Shown in pieces: positions 7,794-14,388 of a DNA stretch of 25,398 nucleotides. The notes below the pieces were generated by a model. It did not search any database. It worked only from the letters and a program-made list of their open reading frames with translations, and was not told the DNA's origin. Position numbers and translations under genes: made by a program. Source of the stretch: CAYMRB01 sp964392615. Lineage in GTDB: Bacteria > Planctomycetota > UBA8108. The first letter of the stretch is position 1. The number at the start of each line of letters is the position of its first letter. Location of the stretch: the NCBI GenBank assembly GCA_964392615.1, contig CAYMRB010000096.1, positions 1-25,398 on the forward strand, given 5' to 3'.

Positions 7794-9473
7794 GTGAGGA
7801 ATCGAACCGCGCGATGGATCGTCGCGGCGGCGTTGTTCTTCGGCGCTGCGGCAGGGGTGTTCATGTGGCAGCGCAGTCGAGCACCTCGGTCGACGTCGAA
7901 GGCCGCGCCGTCGCCTACGGCTTCGGCGGTCATTCCGTCAGCGCAGTGGAAGGCTCCCGACGCGAAGCCGGCGGGCGGCGAATTGAAGGGAGCGGAGCTT
8001 CCGGATCCGTCGGCGCACCAGCCGCCGCTGCGAGACGCGCTCGCGCGCGCGGTCGCCGCGGTGCGGGATCGACCGACCGACGCGGACGCGTGGGGGGATC
8101 TCGCGATGCTCTGCCACGCGAACGAGTTGCTCGACGATGCGGCGGCAGCGTACGAGCGCGCCGAGGAGCTGACGCCGCACGACGCGCTGTGGCCACATCT
8201 CCTCGGCAGGGTCTACGAGTCGCTGTCCCGGACCGACGACGCGACGCGAGCCTACGAACGTTCGATCGCGATGGAGCCGCACGATGTCGCGTCGCGTTGC
8301 TCGCTCGCCCGCATCCTCACGGAGCGAAACGAGGACGAGCGCGCGCGCCAGCTTCTCGTGGAGGCCGTCGAGAGCGAGCCGCGTTCGGTCGCCGCGCGCG
8401 TCGCGCTCGCCCGGCTCGCGCTGCGCTCGGGCGTGCTCGACATGGCGGAGAAGAACCTCCTCCTGGCACTTGACGAATCGCTGACCTGCGGGCCGGCGCA
8501 CGAGCTTCTCGCGCAGCTGTACGAACGACGTGGCGACGAGGCGGAGGCGGAGATTCACCACCGCTGGAGCCGCGCCGGAACGAGCCGGATCCCGCTGCCG
8601 GATCCGTACATCGACCGCGTCGAGAAGCTCGCCGTGAGCTATTCGGCACGGCTCTATCGAGCCCGGCGTGTTGCTGACGAGCGACGTTGGAGTGACGCGA
8701 TCGACGCCGCACGCGCAGCGCTCGAGCAGCGCTCGGGTGCCGCTGAGCCGCGCTATCTTCTCGGCATCGCTCTCGTGCGTGGCGGTCGGGTCGACGACGG
8801 TCTGCGAGAGCTACGGGCCGTCACCGAGCTCGATGCCTTCCGCAGCGAGGCATGGATCGAGATCTCCCGCGTGCTCGTGCAGCGGGGCGAAGGAGCGACG
8901 GCGCTCGCGACGCTGGACGCCGCGTGTGCCGCGCTACCCGATGACGTCCCGCTGCGCATCGAGCGAGCCGGCGTCCGCCTGCGCGGCGGCGATCGCGACG
9001 GCACACGAGCCGATGTCGGACGAGCGCTCGAGCTGCAGCCCGACAGTGCGCGCGCGTTCGCCGCACGGGGCGACCTGTATCAGATGCGCGGTGCCGATCT
9101 CGACGCGGCTAGGGCCGACGCCGACGTCCGCGAGCGAGAGCGGAACCGAGCTGCCCAGGCCGTCGCGGCCTACGAGCGCGCGCTGGAGCTCGCCGTCGAT
9201 TTGCCGGAGGCGTACGCCGGCGCGGGGCGGGCGCACATGCAGCTATGGGAGCTCGCCGAGGTCGACGCGGACAAGGCCGCGCACGTTGACGCGGCCATCG
9301 CTCATTTCAGGCCGCTCGTGCGTTTCTTCCCGCGCGCCAAGGCGGGTCATGTCGCGTTGATTCGAGCGCTCGATGCGGCGGGGCGCCATGGCGAGACGCT
9401 CGCGGCGATCCGCGCGGCGGCCGAGCGCTGGCCCGACGACCCGCGGTTTCGGCCGCGCAAGCCGGCGGATTGA
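7794..9473 (+). CDS. Membrane-anchored tetratricopeptide repeat protein
   Basis: GTG at 7794 has GGAGAG about eight bases upstream and follows the SGNH/TPR gene by 25 nt. The 559-residue product begins with one hydrophobic anchor (about residues 8-25) and then a Ser/Pro/Ala-rich linker. The rest is TPR helices in two blocks, about residues 85-255 and 285-550. They are separated by a short segment (RIPLPDPYIDRVEKLAVSYSARLYRA) that recurs in planctomycete TPR proteins. Repeat signatures include DAAAAYERAEELTPHDALWPHLLGR (split here: DAAAAYERAEEL and TPHDALWPHLLGR) and AVAAYERALELAVDLPEAY. No enzymatic motif is visible. It is probably a scaffold on the outer face of the inner membrane, acting with the upstream SGNH/TPR hydrolase. 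The stop codon lies in the left arm of a large hairpin. Confidence 0.85.
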   Translation: MRNRTARWIVAAALFFGAAAGVFMWQRSRAPRSTSKAAPSPTASAVIPSAQWKAPDAKPAGGELKGAELPDPSAHQPPLRDALARAVAAVRDRPTDADAWGDLAMLCHANELLDDAAAAYERAEELTPHDALWPHLLGRVYESLSRTDDATRAYERSIAMEPHDVASRCSLARILTERNEDERARQLLVEAVESEPRSVAARVALARLALRSGVLDMAEKNLLLALDESLTCGPAHELLAQLYERRGDEAEAEIHHRWSRAGTSRIPLPDPYIDRVEKLAVSYSARLYRARRVADERRWSDAIDAARAALEQRSGAAEPRYLLGIALVRGGRVDDGLRELRAVTELDAFRSEAWIEISRVLVQRGEGATALATLDAACAALPDDVPLRIERAGVRLRGGDRDGTRADVGRALELQPDSARAFAARGDLYQMRGADLDAARADADVRERERNRAAQAVAAYERALELAVDLPEAYAGAGRAHMQLWELAEVDADKAAHVDAAIAHFRPLVRFFPRAKAGHVALIRALDAAGRHGETLAAIRAAAERWPDDPRFRPRKPAD

Positions 9474-9523
9474 CGGTCTCCCTCCAAGGCGCATGGGGAG
9501 AGAGCCTCGAAGGAAGACCGTCA
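9471..9523. terminator. Long imperfect hairpin between convergent genes, probable bidirectional terminator
   Basis: The 20-nt arms at 9471-9490 and 9504-9523 match at 17 of 20 positions around a 13-nt loop. The first nine pairs (TGACGGTCT) are perfect. The left arm contains the TGA stop of the TPR gene, and the structure ends 12 bp before the stop of the convergent cytochrome gene. No U-tract follows on either strand. Confidence 0.6.
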
Positions 9524-9534
9524 GGGTCGAGGCG

Positions 9535-10062
9535 TCAGTCCAACTCGTCGAACTGCAGGTCCGGCAGCTCTCGGAAGCTCGAGTGGCACAGCGAGCACGT
9601 CACGCGGATCGTGTCGACGCGTTCGCGGATCTGCGCGATGGTCAGTTTCGAAGCCTCGCCCTCGAGAGCAGCCGACTGCTGCTCGAGCTGCGTCGCGAGC
9701 TCCAGAAACTTCCCTTTCGCGTCGTCGGGGAGGTTCACCTCCTTCATGATCTTCGGGAGGTTCCGCGCCGAGGAGACCATGTGCTTCGCGACGTTCTTCA
9801 CGTGCGCGATTTTCCTCTCGCGTTCGCTCTGAACCTCGAGCTCCTGCGGCAGCCGCTCGTTCGCCATGCTCTGCAGGCCGCGCATGACGCCGACCAGTCG
9901 CTCGCTGTGGATCACGTGCTTCTGGGTCTCATCGTCGCCGACGGGGGTGACGTCCTTGGTTTGCCGGCAGGAGCCGGCGATCAGCAGGGCGGAAAGCCCG
10001 AGGACCGGCAGCAGCAGGGCCGCCAGCGAGCGCCGCGGGGATCGATCAGCGCGTCTCTTCAT
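9535..10062 (-). CDS. Class II (cytochrome c'-like) c-type cytochrome, probable lipoprotein
   Basis: The start ATG at 10062 has GAGAGGACGAG upstream and directly precedes a basic-hydrophobic signal peptide ending in LIAGSC (Cys32), a slightly atypical lipobox. The open frame extends further upstream, but that part overlaps the porin gene and carries no signal. The mature region is mostly helical, with a single heme-binding motif close to the C-terminus: CSLCH at residues 156-160, followed by SSFRE. A C-terminal CXXCH after a helical bundle is the layout of class II cytochromes c, which carry electrons or bind small gases such as NO in the periplasm. Length (175 residues) fits. It lies 56 nt downstream of the porin gene on the same strand, so the two are probably cotranscribed. 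Electron partner unknown. Confidence 0.78.
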   Translation of the reverse strand: MKRRADRSPRRSLAALLLPVLGLSALLIAGSCRQTKDVTPVGDDETQKHVIHSERLVGVMRGLQSMANERLPQELEVQSERERKIAHVKNVAKHMVSSARNLPKIMKEVNLPDDAKGKFLELATQLEQQSAALEGEASKLTIAQIRERVDTIRVTCSLCHSSFRELPDLQFDELD

Positions 10063-10118
10063 CCGCTCGTCCTCTCTGGTTGTCGTTGTGGTGAAAGAAG
10101 TCTCAGGGGGTCGTGTCA

Positions 10119-11417
10119 TCAGAAAGTCACACGAGTGCGAAGTCCGAAGAAGAAGCTGTCTTCCGTCGTCCGCAGTCCTCCCGGGCTGTCGATGAATTGG
10201 AAGTCCGGCGTCAGAGTGAACCACGGCGTGATTTGGATGTGGTAGTAAATCTCGGCGCCGGTCTCACCAACGAAGCCACCGTTGACCGTATTGCGGAAGC
10301 GGCTCGATGCCAACGCTTGATACACGCCGACACCCATCGTGTCCTGAGGGCGACACGAGAACGGGCCGTGATACTGGAAGCCTGCGGACCACACTTGCGA
10401 GATGCGGCTCGTGCGCGCATCGCGGTGTCCGTATCGGAAGAACACGCCGAGTCCGGCGGGGCTGTCCGGGTTCTCGCGGTAGACGAGCTGGTCGAAGCTG
10501 AGGTAGTAGCCGACGTCTCCCTTGTCGCGCTCGGGCTGGCCGGTGCCGGAGTTGGTGCGACCGATGACCGTTCTCGTGTCGGAGTCGTAGAACACGCCGC
10601 CGCGGTACTTGCCGGGCAGGACACCGCGCGAGGTCGGAATCTCGATCGGAATGGCGCCTTCCGAGTAGAACGCGAGGCTGCTGAAGTTGTCGAAGGCCGT
10701 GTCGAATCCGGCGTCGCGAATCGAGTTGTCGGCATCGGCGACGCCGAAGATCAGCTCGAGCCAGTCGAACGGCTGGACGTACAGCGTGGCGCCGAAGCCG
10801 ATCTGCAGCGGCACGATCGCGTTATTGTTGTCCAGGTACGTCGACATGAACCGCACGTCTTCGCTGTTCGCGTAGGCGTTCCGATCGGTGATCGTCTGAT
10901 AGTCGAGATAGCCGATGCGCAGCTGCACCCAATCGGACCAGATCTCCTGGTGAAGATAGAGCTGGTCGATGTAGATCGGCTCGTCGAAATCCGCGTCGTC
11001 GACAGGATCGGATAGCGCGCCGACGTCGGGATTGACATTCTGGCCGTGGTTGTTCTTGACCTGCATCAGCACGCTGCCGCCGTCGAAGAGCCCCAGCTTC
11101 TCCATGTCGGCGAGCAGGAACAAGTCGATGCTGCCCGACCACTCGGTCGCGTTTTCCGAGTCCGCGCCGCCGCGCGTGTTCATTCCGAGGATGCCGTTGT
11201 AGAACAGCTTGAACGCGAGGCCGTTATCTTCCAGCGTCTTACGCGGTCCGCCGAGGTCACCCAATAGCCGCGGCGTGTTCTGCAAGTAGGGCAAGCAGCC
11301 GCCGTCGTCTTCGGCACCGGCGGTGGTATCTTCTGCGAGCAAGCCCGGCGAGCCGGGACCGATAACCGAGAGGGTGATGAAAAGAAGCACGGCGCGGGTT
11401 CGTCGCGACAGTGTCAT
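10119..11417 (-). CDS. OprB-like carbohydrate-selective porin (outer-membrane beta-barrel)
   Basis: ATG at 11417 has GGAG eight bases upstream and begins a signal peptide (MTLSRRTRAVLLFITLS...). The mature protein (about 400 residues) alternates short amphipathic strands rich in Tyr, Phe, Gly and Asp. Characteristic stretches include GGSVLMQVKNNHGQN, FDEPIYIDQLYLHQEI, QLRIGYLDY and WSAGFQYHGPF. It ends in Phe (TRVTF), the outer-membrane insertion signal. Size and strand pattern match the OprB family, whose members form outer-membrane channels for sugars; selectivity here is inferred only. It is the first gene of a two-gene unit with the class II cytochrome. A long non-coding leader with a candidate promoter and two palindromes lies upstream. 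Confidence 0.82.
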   Translation of the reverse strand: MTLSRRTRAVLLFITLSVIGPGSPGLLAEDTTAGAEDDGGCLPYLQNTPRLLGDLGGPRKTLEDNGLAFKLFYNGILGMNTRGGADSENATEWSGSIDLFLLADMEKLGLFDGGSVLMQVKNNHGQNVNPDVGALSDPVDDADFDEPIYIDQLYLHQEIWSDWVQLRIGYLDYQTITDRNAYANSEDVRFMSTYLDNNNAIVPLQIGFGATLYVQPFDWLELIFGVADADNSIRDAGFDTAFDNFSSLAFYSEGAIPIEIPTSRGVLPGKYRGGVFYDSDTRTVIGRTNSGTGQPERDKGDVGYYLSFDQLVYRENPDSPAGLGVFFRYGHRDARTSRISQVWSAGFQYHGPFSCRPQDTMGVGVYQALASSRFRNTVNGGFVGETGAEIYYHIQITPWFTLTPDFQFIDSPGGLRTTEDSFFFGLRTRVTF

Positions 11418-11487
11418 ATCACTGGCTCCACTCGTCCGGTCGCGCGGCGTCGGGGGCTCCACGGGGCACGCGACAGCGCTTTCACGT

Positions 11488-11503
11488 CGTGACGGGAATC
11501 ACG
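11488..11503. promoter_or_regulatory. CRP/FNR-type palindrome CGTGA-N6-TCACG
   Basis: Perfect five-base arms flank a six-base spacer. The GTGA-N6-TCAC core is the half-site and spacing recognised by CRP/FNR-superfamily regulators. It is centred about 78 bp upstream of the porin ATG. It overlaps a second small palindrome, TCACG-T-CGTGA (11482-11492). Because the candidate promoter is further upstream, the site would be in the leader unless there is a second, closer promoter. Confidence 0.4.
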
Positions 11504-11536
11504 CCGCGTGTGTTTTGCATTCCGAATGTTCCACCT

Positions 11537-11554
11537 TGTGTCCACGAAGACACA
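11537..11554. promoter_or_regulatory. Palindrome TGTGTC-N6-GACACA
   Basis: Perfect six-base arms surround a six-base spacer. The arrangement is the same as in the CGTGA-N6-TCACG palindrome, and the two centres are 50 bp apart, close to five helical turns. It may be a regulator dimer site or an RNA hairpin in the porin leader. Confidence 0.4.
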
Positions 11555-11674
11555 CGCGTAACGACGGAAACGCAACGCGAACGGACATCAGAAGGCCCGC
11601 CGGTCGGAGCGTCGCAAGGGACGAAGGCCTTCGTCGTGACTTGCAGCACTCCGAGAGGAGGCAAAACTCGGGGC

Positions 11675-11702
11675 AGAATACACCTTTTCGCCCGGAAGGC
11701 AA
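11675..11702 (-). promoter_or_regulatory. Candidate sigma70-type promoter for the porin/cytochrome operon
   Basis: On the minus strand TTGCCT (11702-11697) and TATTCT (11680-11675) are separated by 16 bp, each matching the consensus hexamer at four positions. It lies in the intergenic gap, pointing to the porin gene. Predicted transcription would start near 11668. Confidence 0.4.
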
Positions 11703-11785
11703 AAGGATCTCGTGGCGGTTTTCGCCCTCTCGACGCGAGCGGCTCCGGTCACGCGACCGCGCCTCGTCAGGGGCGATGTTCGGCT

Positions 11786-12985
11786 TCACTTGCCGGCTTT
11801 CGCTCGTTGTCGCGTCGACGGTCGGAACGCTGTGGCCCCTACGTCGCGCAGCCTGCGATCGCGCGAGCCCGGACGCATCTCGGCCGTGTTCGGATTCTGC
11901 AGCCGAGGGTCGACTCCGACCACGCCGTCGGTCTCCGGCGTGGGCAGGCGCGGCCGTCGGTTGCCGTCGAGATCGAACCACGCGTTGTGGCGGAAGCGAA
12001 ACGTCTCGGGGGCCGTGCCGGCACCGACGTTGACGAAGACGCCGACCCGCTTGTCGAACACGACCAGGTTGTGCTCGAACACGCCGTCGTGCGCCGGGCG
12101 GAAGCGCTTGTCCTTCGTCTCCTGGAGGATGCGAAGGACCCATTTGCGCGGGCGGACGATCGTGTTGTGGTGCACGTGACCTCCGTCGCAGGTTACCCAC
12201 GCGATGGGGGCCAGCGATCCGACGAATCGATTTCCCGCGATCTCGACACGGCTGGCCTCGTAGCTCGTTCCGAGCGGGCGGAAGTACGGCGTGCCGGTGC
12301 TGCCGCCGAGGTTGATCGCGCGCTGACCGGCGTCGTCGAAGAAGCAGCGGGTGACGCGGACGTCCCGCGAGCCTCCTTTGATCTGCACCGCGTTCGACTG
12401 TGAGAAGCCGTCCTTGCCCTTGAACGAGCACTCGTCGATGAGGCCGCGGTGACAGCCGACCATGTCGATCGCGGACCCGCCCCAGCCCTCGAATCGACAC
12501 CGCCGCACGGTGAAGTCGTCCAGACCCGAGAGCTTGAGCGCATCGTGGTTGCCGCGCGGGCCAATGTCGCGGAACGCGACGTCCTCGACGACGACGTGAT
12601 GGGCCGGTGTCGAGTAGTCGCCGCCGTCGTCGATGTTGATGCCGTTCATCGGGAAGCCGCGCACCTCGATCGCCGCGATCGTCACCCAGCTCGAGTCGAT
12701 GAGGTGGAGCGCCTGAGAGCCGCCTTCGAAGGTCGGCGGGCGTCGCGCGTCAGCACCGCGGATCTCGATGGGCTTCGTGCGCGAGCCGTGTACTCCCCGC
12801 ACATCGAGGCCTCCGCGGTACGTGCCGGGGGCGATGAGGATCCGCGTGCCGGGCTGGGCACTGCGAAGGGCGTTGCGCAGCGCCGTCGAGTTCGAAACGT
12901 CGACATCGTCGGCACGGGTGACGCTCGTCAGTGCGATGGCCGACAGGAGAGCTGTCGCGAGAGTCGTGGTCCGGTGCGTGTTCAC
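11786..12985 (-). CDS. Secreted right-handed parallel beta-helix protein
   Basis: GTG at 12985 has GAGG seven bases upstream and begins a Sec signal peptide (HRTTTLATALLSAIALTSVTRA), giving 399 residues. After the mature start comes the usual ALRNALRSAQPGTRILIAPGTYRG entry (ALRNALRSAQ then GTRILIAPGTYRG), which opens parallel beta-helix proteins of the polysaccharide-lyase and pectate-lyase-like superfamily. Short rungs follow (VVVEDVAFRDI, FTVRRCRFEGW, GLIDECSFKG, VRVTRCFFDD, VEIAGNRFVG), ending with GVDPRLQNPNTAEMRPGS, a common tail of such proteins. No lyase catalytic set is confidently identifiable, so activity on a polysaccharide is family-based inference. It lies 63 nt downstream of the Tat-exported NHL propeller and is probably cotranscribed with it, although a TAGAAT box in the gap could be its own promoter. 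Confidence 0.8.
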   Translation of the reverse strand: MNTHRTTTLATALLSAIALTSVTRADDVDVSNSTALRNALRSAQPGTRILIAPGTYRGGLDVRGVHGSRTKPIEIRGADARRPPTFEGGSQALHLIDSSWVTIAAIEVRGFPMNGINIDDGGDYSTPAHHVVVEDVAFRDIGPRGNHDALKLSGLDDFTVRRCRFEGWGGSAIDMVGCHRGLIDECSFKGKDGFSQSNAVQIKGGSRDVRVTRCFFDDAGQRAINLGGSTGTPYFRPLGTSYEASRVEIAGNRFVGSLAPIAWVTCDGGHVHHNTIVRPRKWVLRILQETKDKRFRPAHDGVFEHNLVVFDKRVGVFVNVGAGTAPETFRFRHNAWFDLDGNRRPRLPTPETDGVVGVDPRLQNPNTAEMRPGSRDRRLRDVGATAFRPSTRQRAKAGK

Positions 12986-13012
12986 GTTTCGTCCTCGCGT
13001 TGTGGCGGTCCG

Positions 13013-13033
13013 GGTTGTCGGCAACCGATTCTA
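13013..13033 (-). promoter_or_regulatory. Small hairpin and TAGAAT box between the NHL and beta-helix genes
   Basis: The 63-bp gap contains GGTTG-N4-CAACC (13013-13026), a five-pair stem. Just upstream on the minus strand is TAGAAT (13033-13028), a near-consensus -10 element with no clear -35. This could be an internal promoter for the beta-helix gene or a weak attenuator. Confidence 0.25.
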
Positions 13034-13048
13034 CCCGAGGCGGGTGTT

Positions 13049-14131
13049 TTACCCGAGACGTACGAGCTTCGTGACCCGTCCGGTTCCGACCCACTCGGCG
13101 ACGAAGATGTTGCCGTCGCGGTCGAAGCAGGCGTCGTGAGGGTGGACGAAGCGTCCCGACAGCCACTTCTTCGCGTCGCGGCGTACCGCGAATCCCTTGT
13201 CAGCGCGAATGCGCTTCGAGTCGTCTCCGAGGCGCGCGACGACGCGGTTCTTGCCGTCGAGCAGCGTGACGCGAGCGTAGAGCTCGGGCACGACCATCAG
13301 GTCCTTCCACGTGTCGGCGTTCGCCGGCAGCCCGTAGCCATCGAGCGTTTCGATGTACTCGCCGTCGGTTTTCAAGCGGTGGACCGTGTGGTTGGCGCGG
13401 TCGCAGATGATGACGGTCGGCTCGCGACCGGGGCGCTGGTCGACCCAGATGCCGTGCGGCAGGTTGAACTTCCCCTCGCCCTTGCCGGGGCCGCCGAAGC
13501 AGCTCTTCCACTCGCCGTCCTTCGTGTAGCGGTGGATAGTGTACGAGCCGTATCCATCGACGAGGAAGAAGTCGCCGTCCGGAAGGAACGCGAAGTTCGT
13601 CGGCAGGAACCGGTCGCGACCCCAGACCTTCTTCGGGCTCTTCGCCTCGCCGTCGGCGTAGACGCCCGACTCCATCGGCGCGTACTTCTGCCAGACCGTC
13701 TCGCCGGTCAGGGTGAGCTTCGCGAACGTCTTCAGGTGCTGGTACGCGCACACGTACAGGAACTGCTCGGCGCCTTCCTGCCGGACCTCGAGCCCGTGCC
13801 CGCCGCCCTGGAACTGCGATCCGAACGAGCGCACGTACTTGCCCTGCGGATCGAACACGAAGATGGAGGGGTGGTCCTTCTGCTTCGCGCGACCCTCGTG
13901 AATCACGTAGAGGAAGCCGTCGCGGTCCACGGCGACGTTGTGCGTCGTCTGCCACTCGTAGCGGTCGGGGAGCTGCGGCCATGCGTGGACGACCTCGAAG
14001 CGGTAGTCGCCTTCGCCGATGATCTTCCTCGATCCCGACTTGTCGTCGGTGAAGACGAACGGCGTCGAGACAAGGGCGGCAGCGCCAGCCGTGCTGGCGA
14101 GAAAGCGACGTCGGGACACGGGGCGTGGCAT
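13049..14131 (-). CDS. Tat-exported NHL-repeat / six-bladed beta-propeller protein
   Basis: ATG at 14131 has a strong GAGGAG site six bases upstream. The N-terminus SRRRFLASTAGAAAL (residues 6-20) is a twin-arginine signal, implying folding in the cytoplasm before export. The 360-residue body shows repeated NHL or TolB-like blade signatures: NVAVDRDGFLYVIHEG, IFVFDPQGKYVRSFG, NFAFLPDGDFFLVDGYG, LPHGIWVDQRPGREPTVIICDRAN (in parts LPHGIWVDQ and VIICDRAN), and HPHDACFDRDGNIFVAEW. This resembles planctomycete peptidylglycine-alpha-amidating-lyase-like and SMP-30-like propellers. Catalytic residues cannot be assigned by eye. It is the first gene of a pair with the beta-helix protein and diverges from the toroid gene at 14389. 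Confidence 0.85.
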   Translation of the reverse strand: MPRPVSRRRFLASTAGAAALVSTPFVFTDDKSGSRKIIGEGDYRFEVVHAWPQLPDRYEWQTTHNVAVDRDGFLYVIHEGRAKQKDHPSIFVFDPQGKYVRSFGSQFQGGGHGLEVRQEGAEQFLYVCAYQHLKTFAKLTLTGETVWQKYAPMESGVYADGEAKSPKKVWGRDRFLPTNFAFLPDGDFFLVDGYGSYTIHRYTKDGEWKSCFGGPGKGEGKFNLPHGIWVDQRPGREPTVIICDRANHTVHRLKTDGEYIETLDGYGLPANADTWKDLMVVPELYARVTLLDGKNRVVARLGDDSKRIRADKGFAVRRDAKKWLSGRFVHPHDACFDRDGNIFVAEWVGTGRVTKLVRLG

Positions 14132-14157
14132 CGCGGGCTCCTCGGATGGCAGCCCAC

Positions 14158-14218
14158 TGAGAAAGGCAATCCGGCGCGATGGCGGTCATTTCGCTCTCAC
14201 GCTCGGAGCCCTTTCTCA
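14158..14218. repeat. Inverted repeat TGAGAAAGG/CCTTTCTCA in the divergent promoter region
   Basis: Perfect nine-base arms lie at 14158-14166 and 14210-14218 with a 43-bp spacer. The 257-bp region between the divergent NHL and toroid starts holds little else besides the extended -10 at 14333-14341. The spacing suits a pair of operator half-sites bridged by a regulator better than a compact hairpin. Confidence 0.45.
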
Positions 14219-14332
14219 ACGGGCTGATAGCGTGCGGCGGCCGGGCGCGAACAGCACTGCGCGTGGGCCGGGGGATTCCGCAGACCAGCATCGCGCAGGT
14301 CGGCGGGCTTTTCCAGCGGCGATCGCGGGTTC

Positions 14333-14341
14333 TGGTACGAT
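14333..14341 (+). promoter_or_regulatory. Extended -10 promoter (TGG-TACGAT) for the toroid gene
   Basis: TG-N-TACGAT is a good extended -10 motif and is 48 bp before the start codon at 14389. There is no convincing -35 box at 17 bp, which is typical of extended -10 promoters. The predicted leader is about 40 nt and ends in the strong GAGGAGG ribosome site. Confidence 0.4.
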
Positions 14342-14388
14342 GCGCGGCGAAACTCGCAATGAGTACGGACGCCGATCGAGGAGGAATC

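Larger units (their letters stand above)
11418..11785. other. Intergenic leader upstream of the porin operon
   Basis: This 368-bp stretch lies between the porin start and the stop of the beta-helix gene, both on the minus strand. Open frames across it have no ribosome site and look random. It holds a sigma70-like promoter (11675-11702), a small CCGAG/CTCGG hairpin (11651-11671) at the expected transcript start, and two spaced palindromes (11537-11554 and 11488-11503). The predicted leader is about 250 nt, long enough for cis-regulation. Confidence 0.5.

Noticed and set aside
11482..11664. 60-codon minus-strand open frame in the porin leader
   Set aside because: It starts at TTG without a ribosome site and has no protein-like pattern; considered as a leader peptide but not supported.
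11411..12403. 330-codon plus-strand open frame covering the porin leader
   Set aside because: It overlaps the start of the porin gene and most of the beta-helix gene, with composition of a shadow frame.
12449..14227. 592-codon plus-strand open frame across two minus-strand genes
   Set aside because: It runs through two well-supported genes (beta-helix and NHL) and has no ribosome site, domain or signal sequence.
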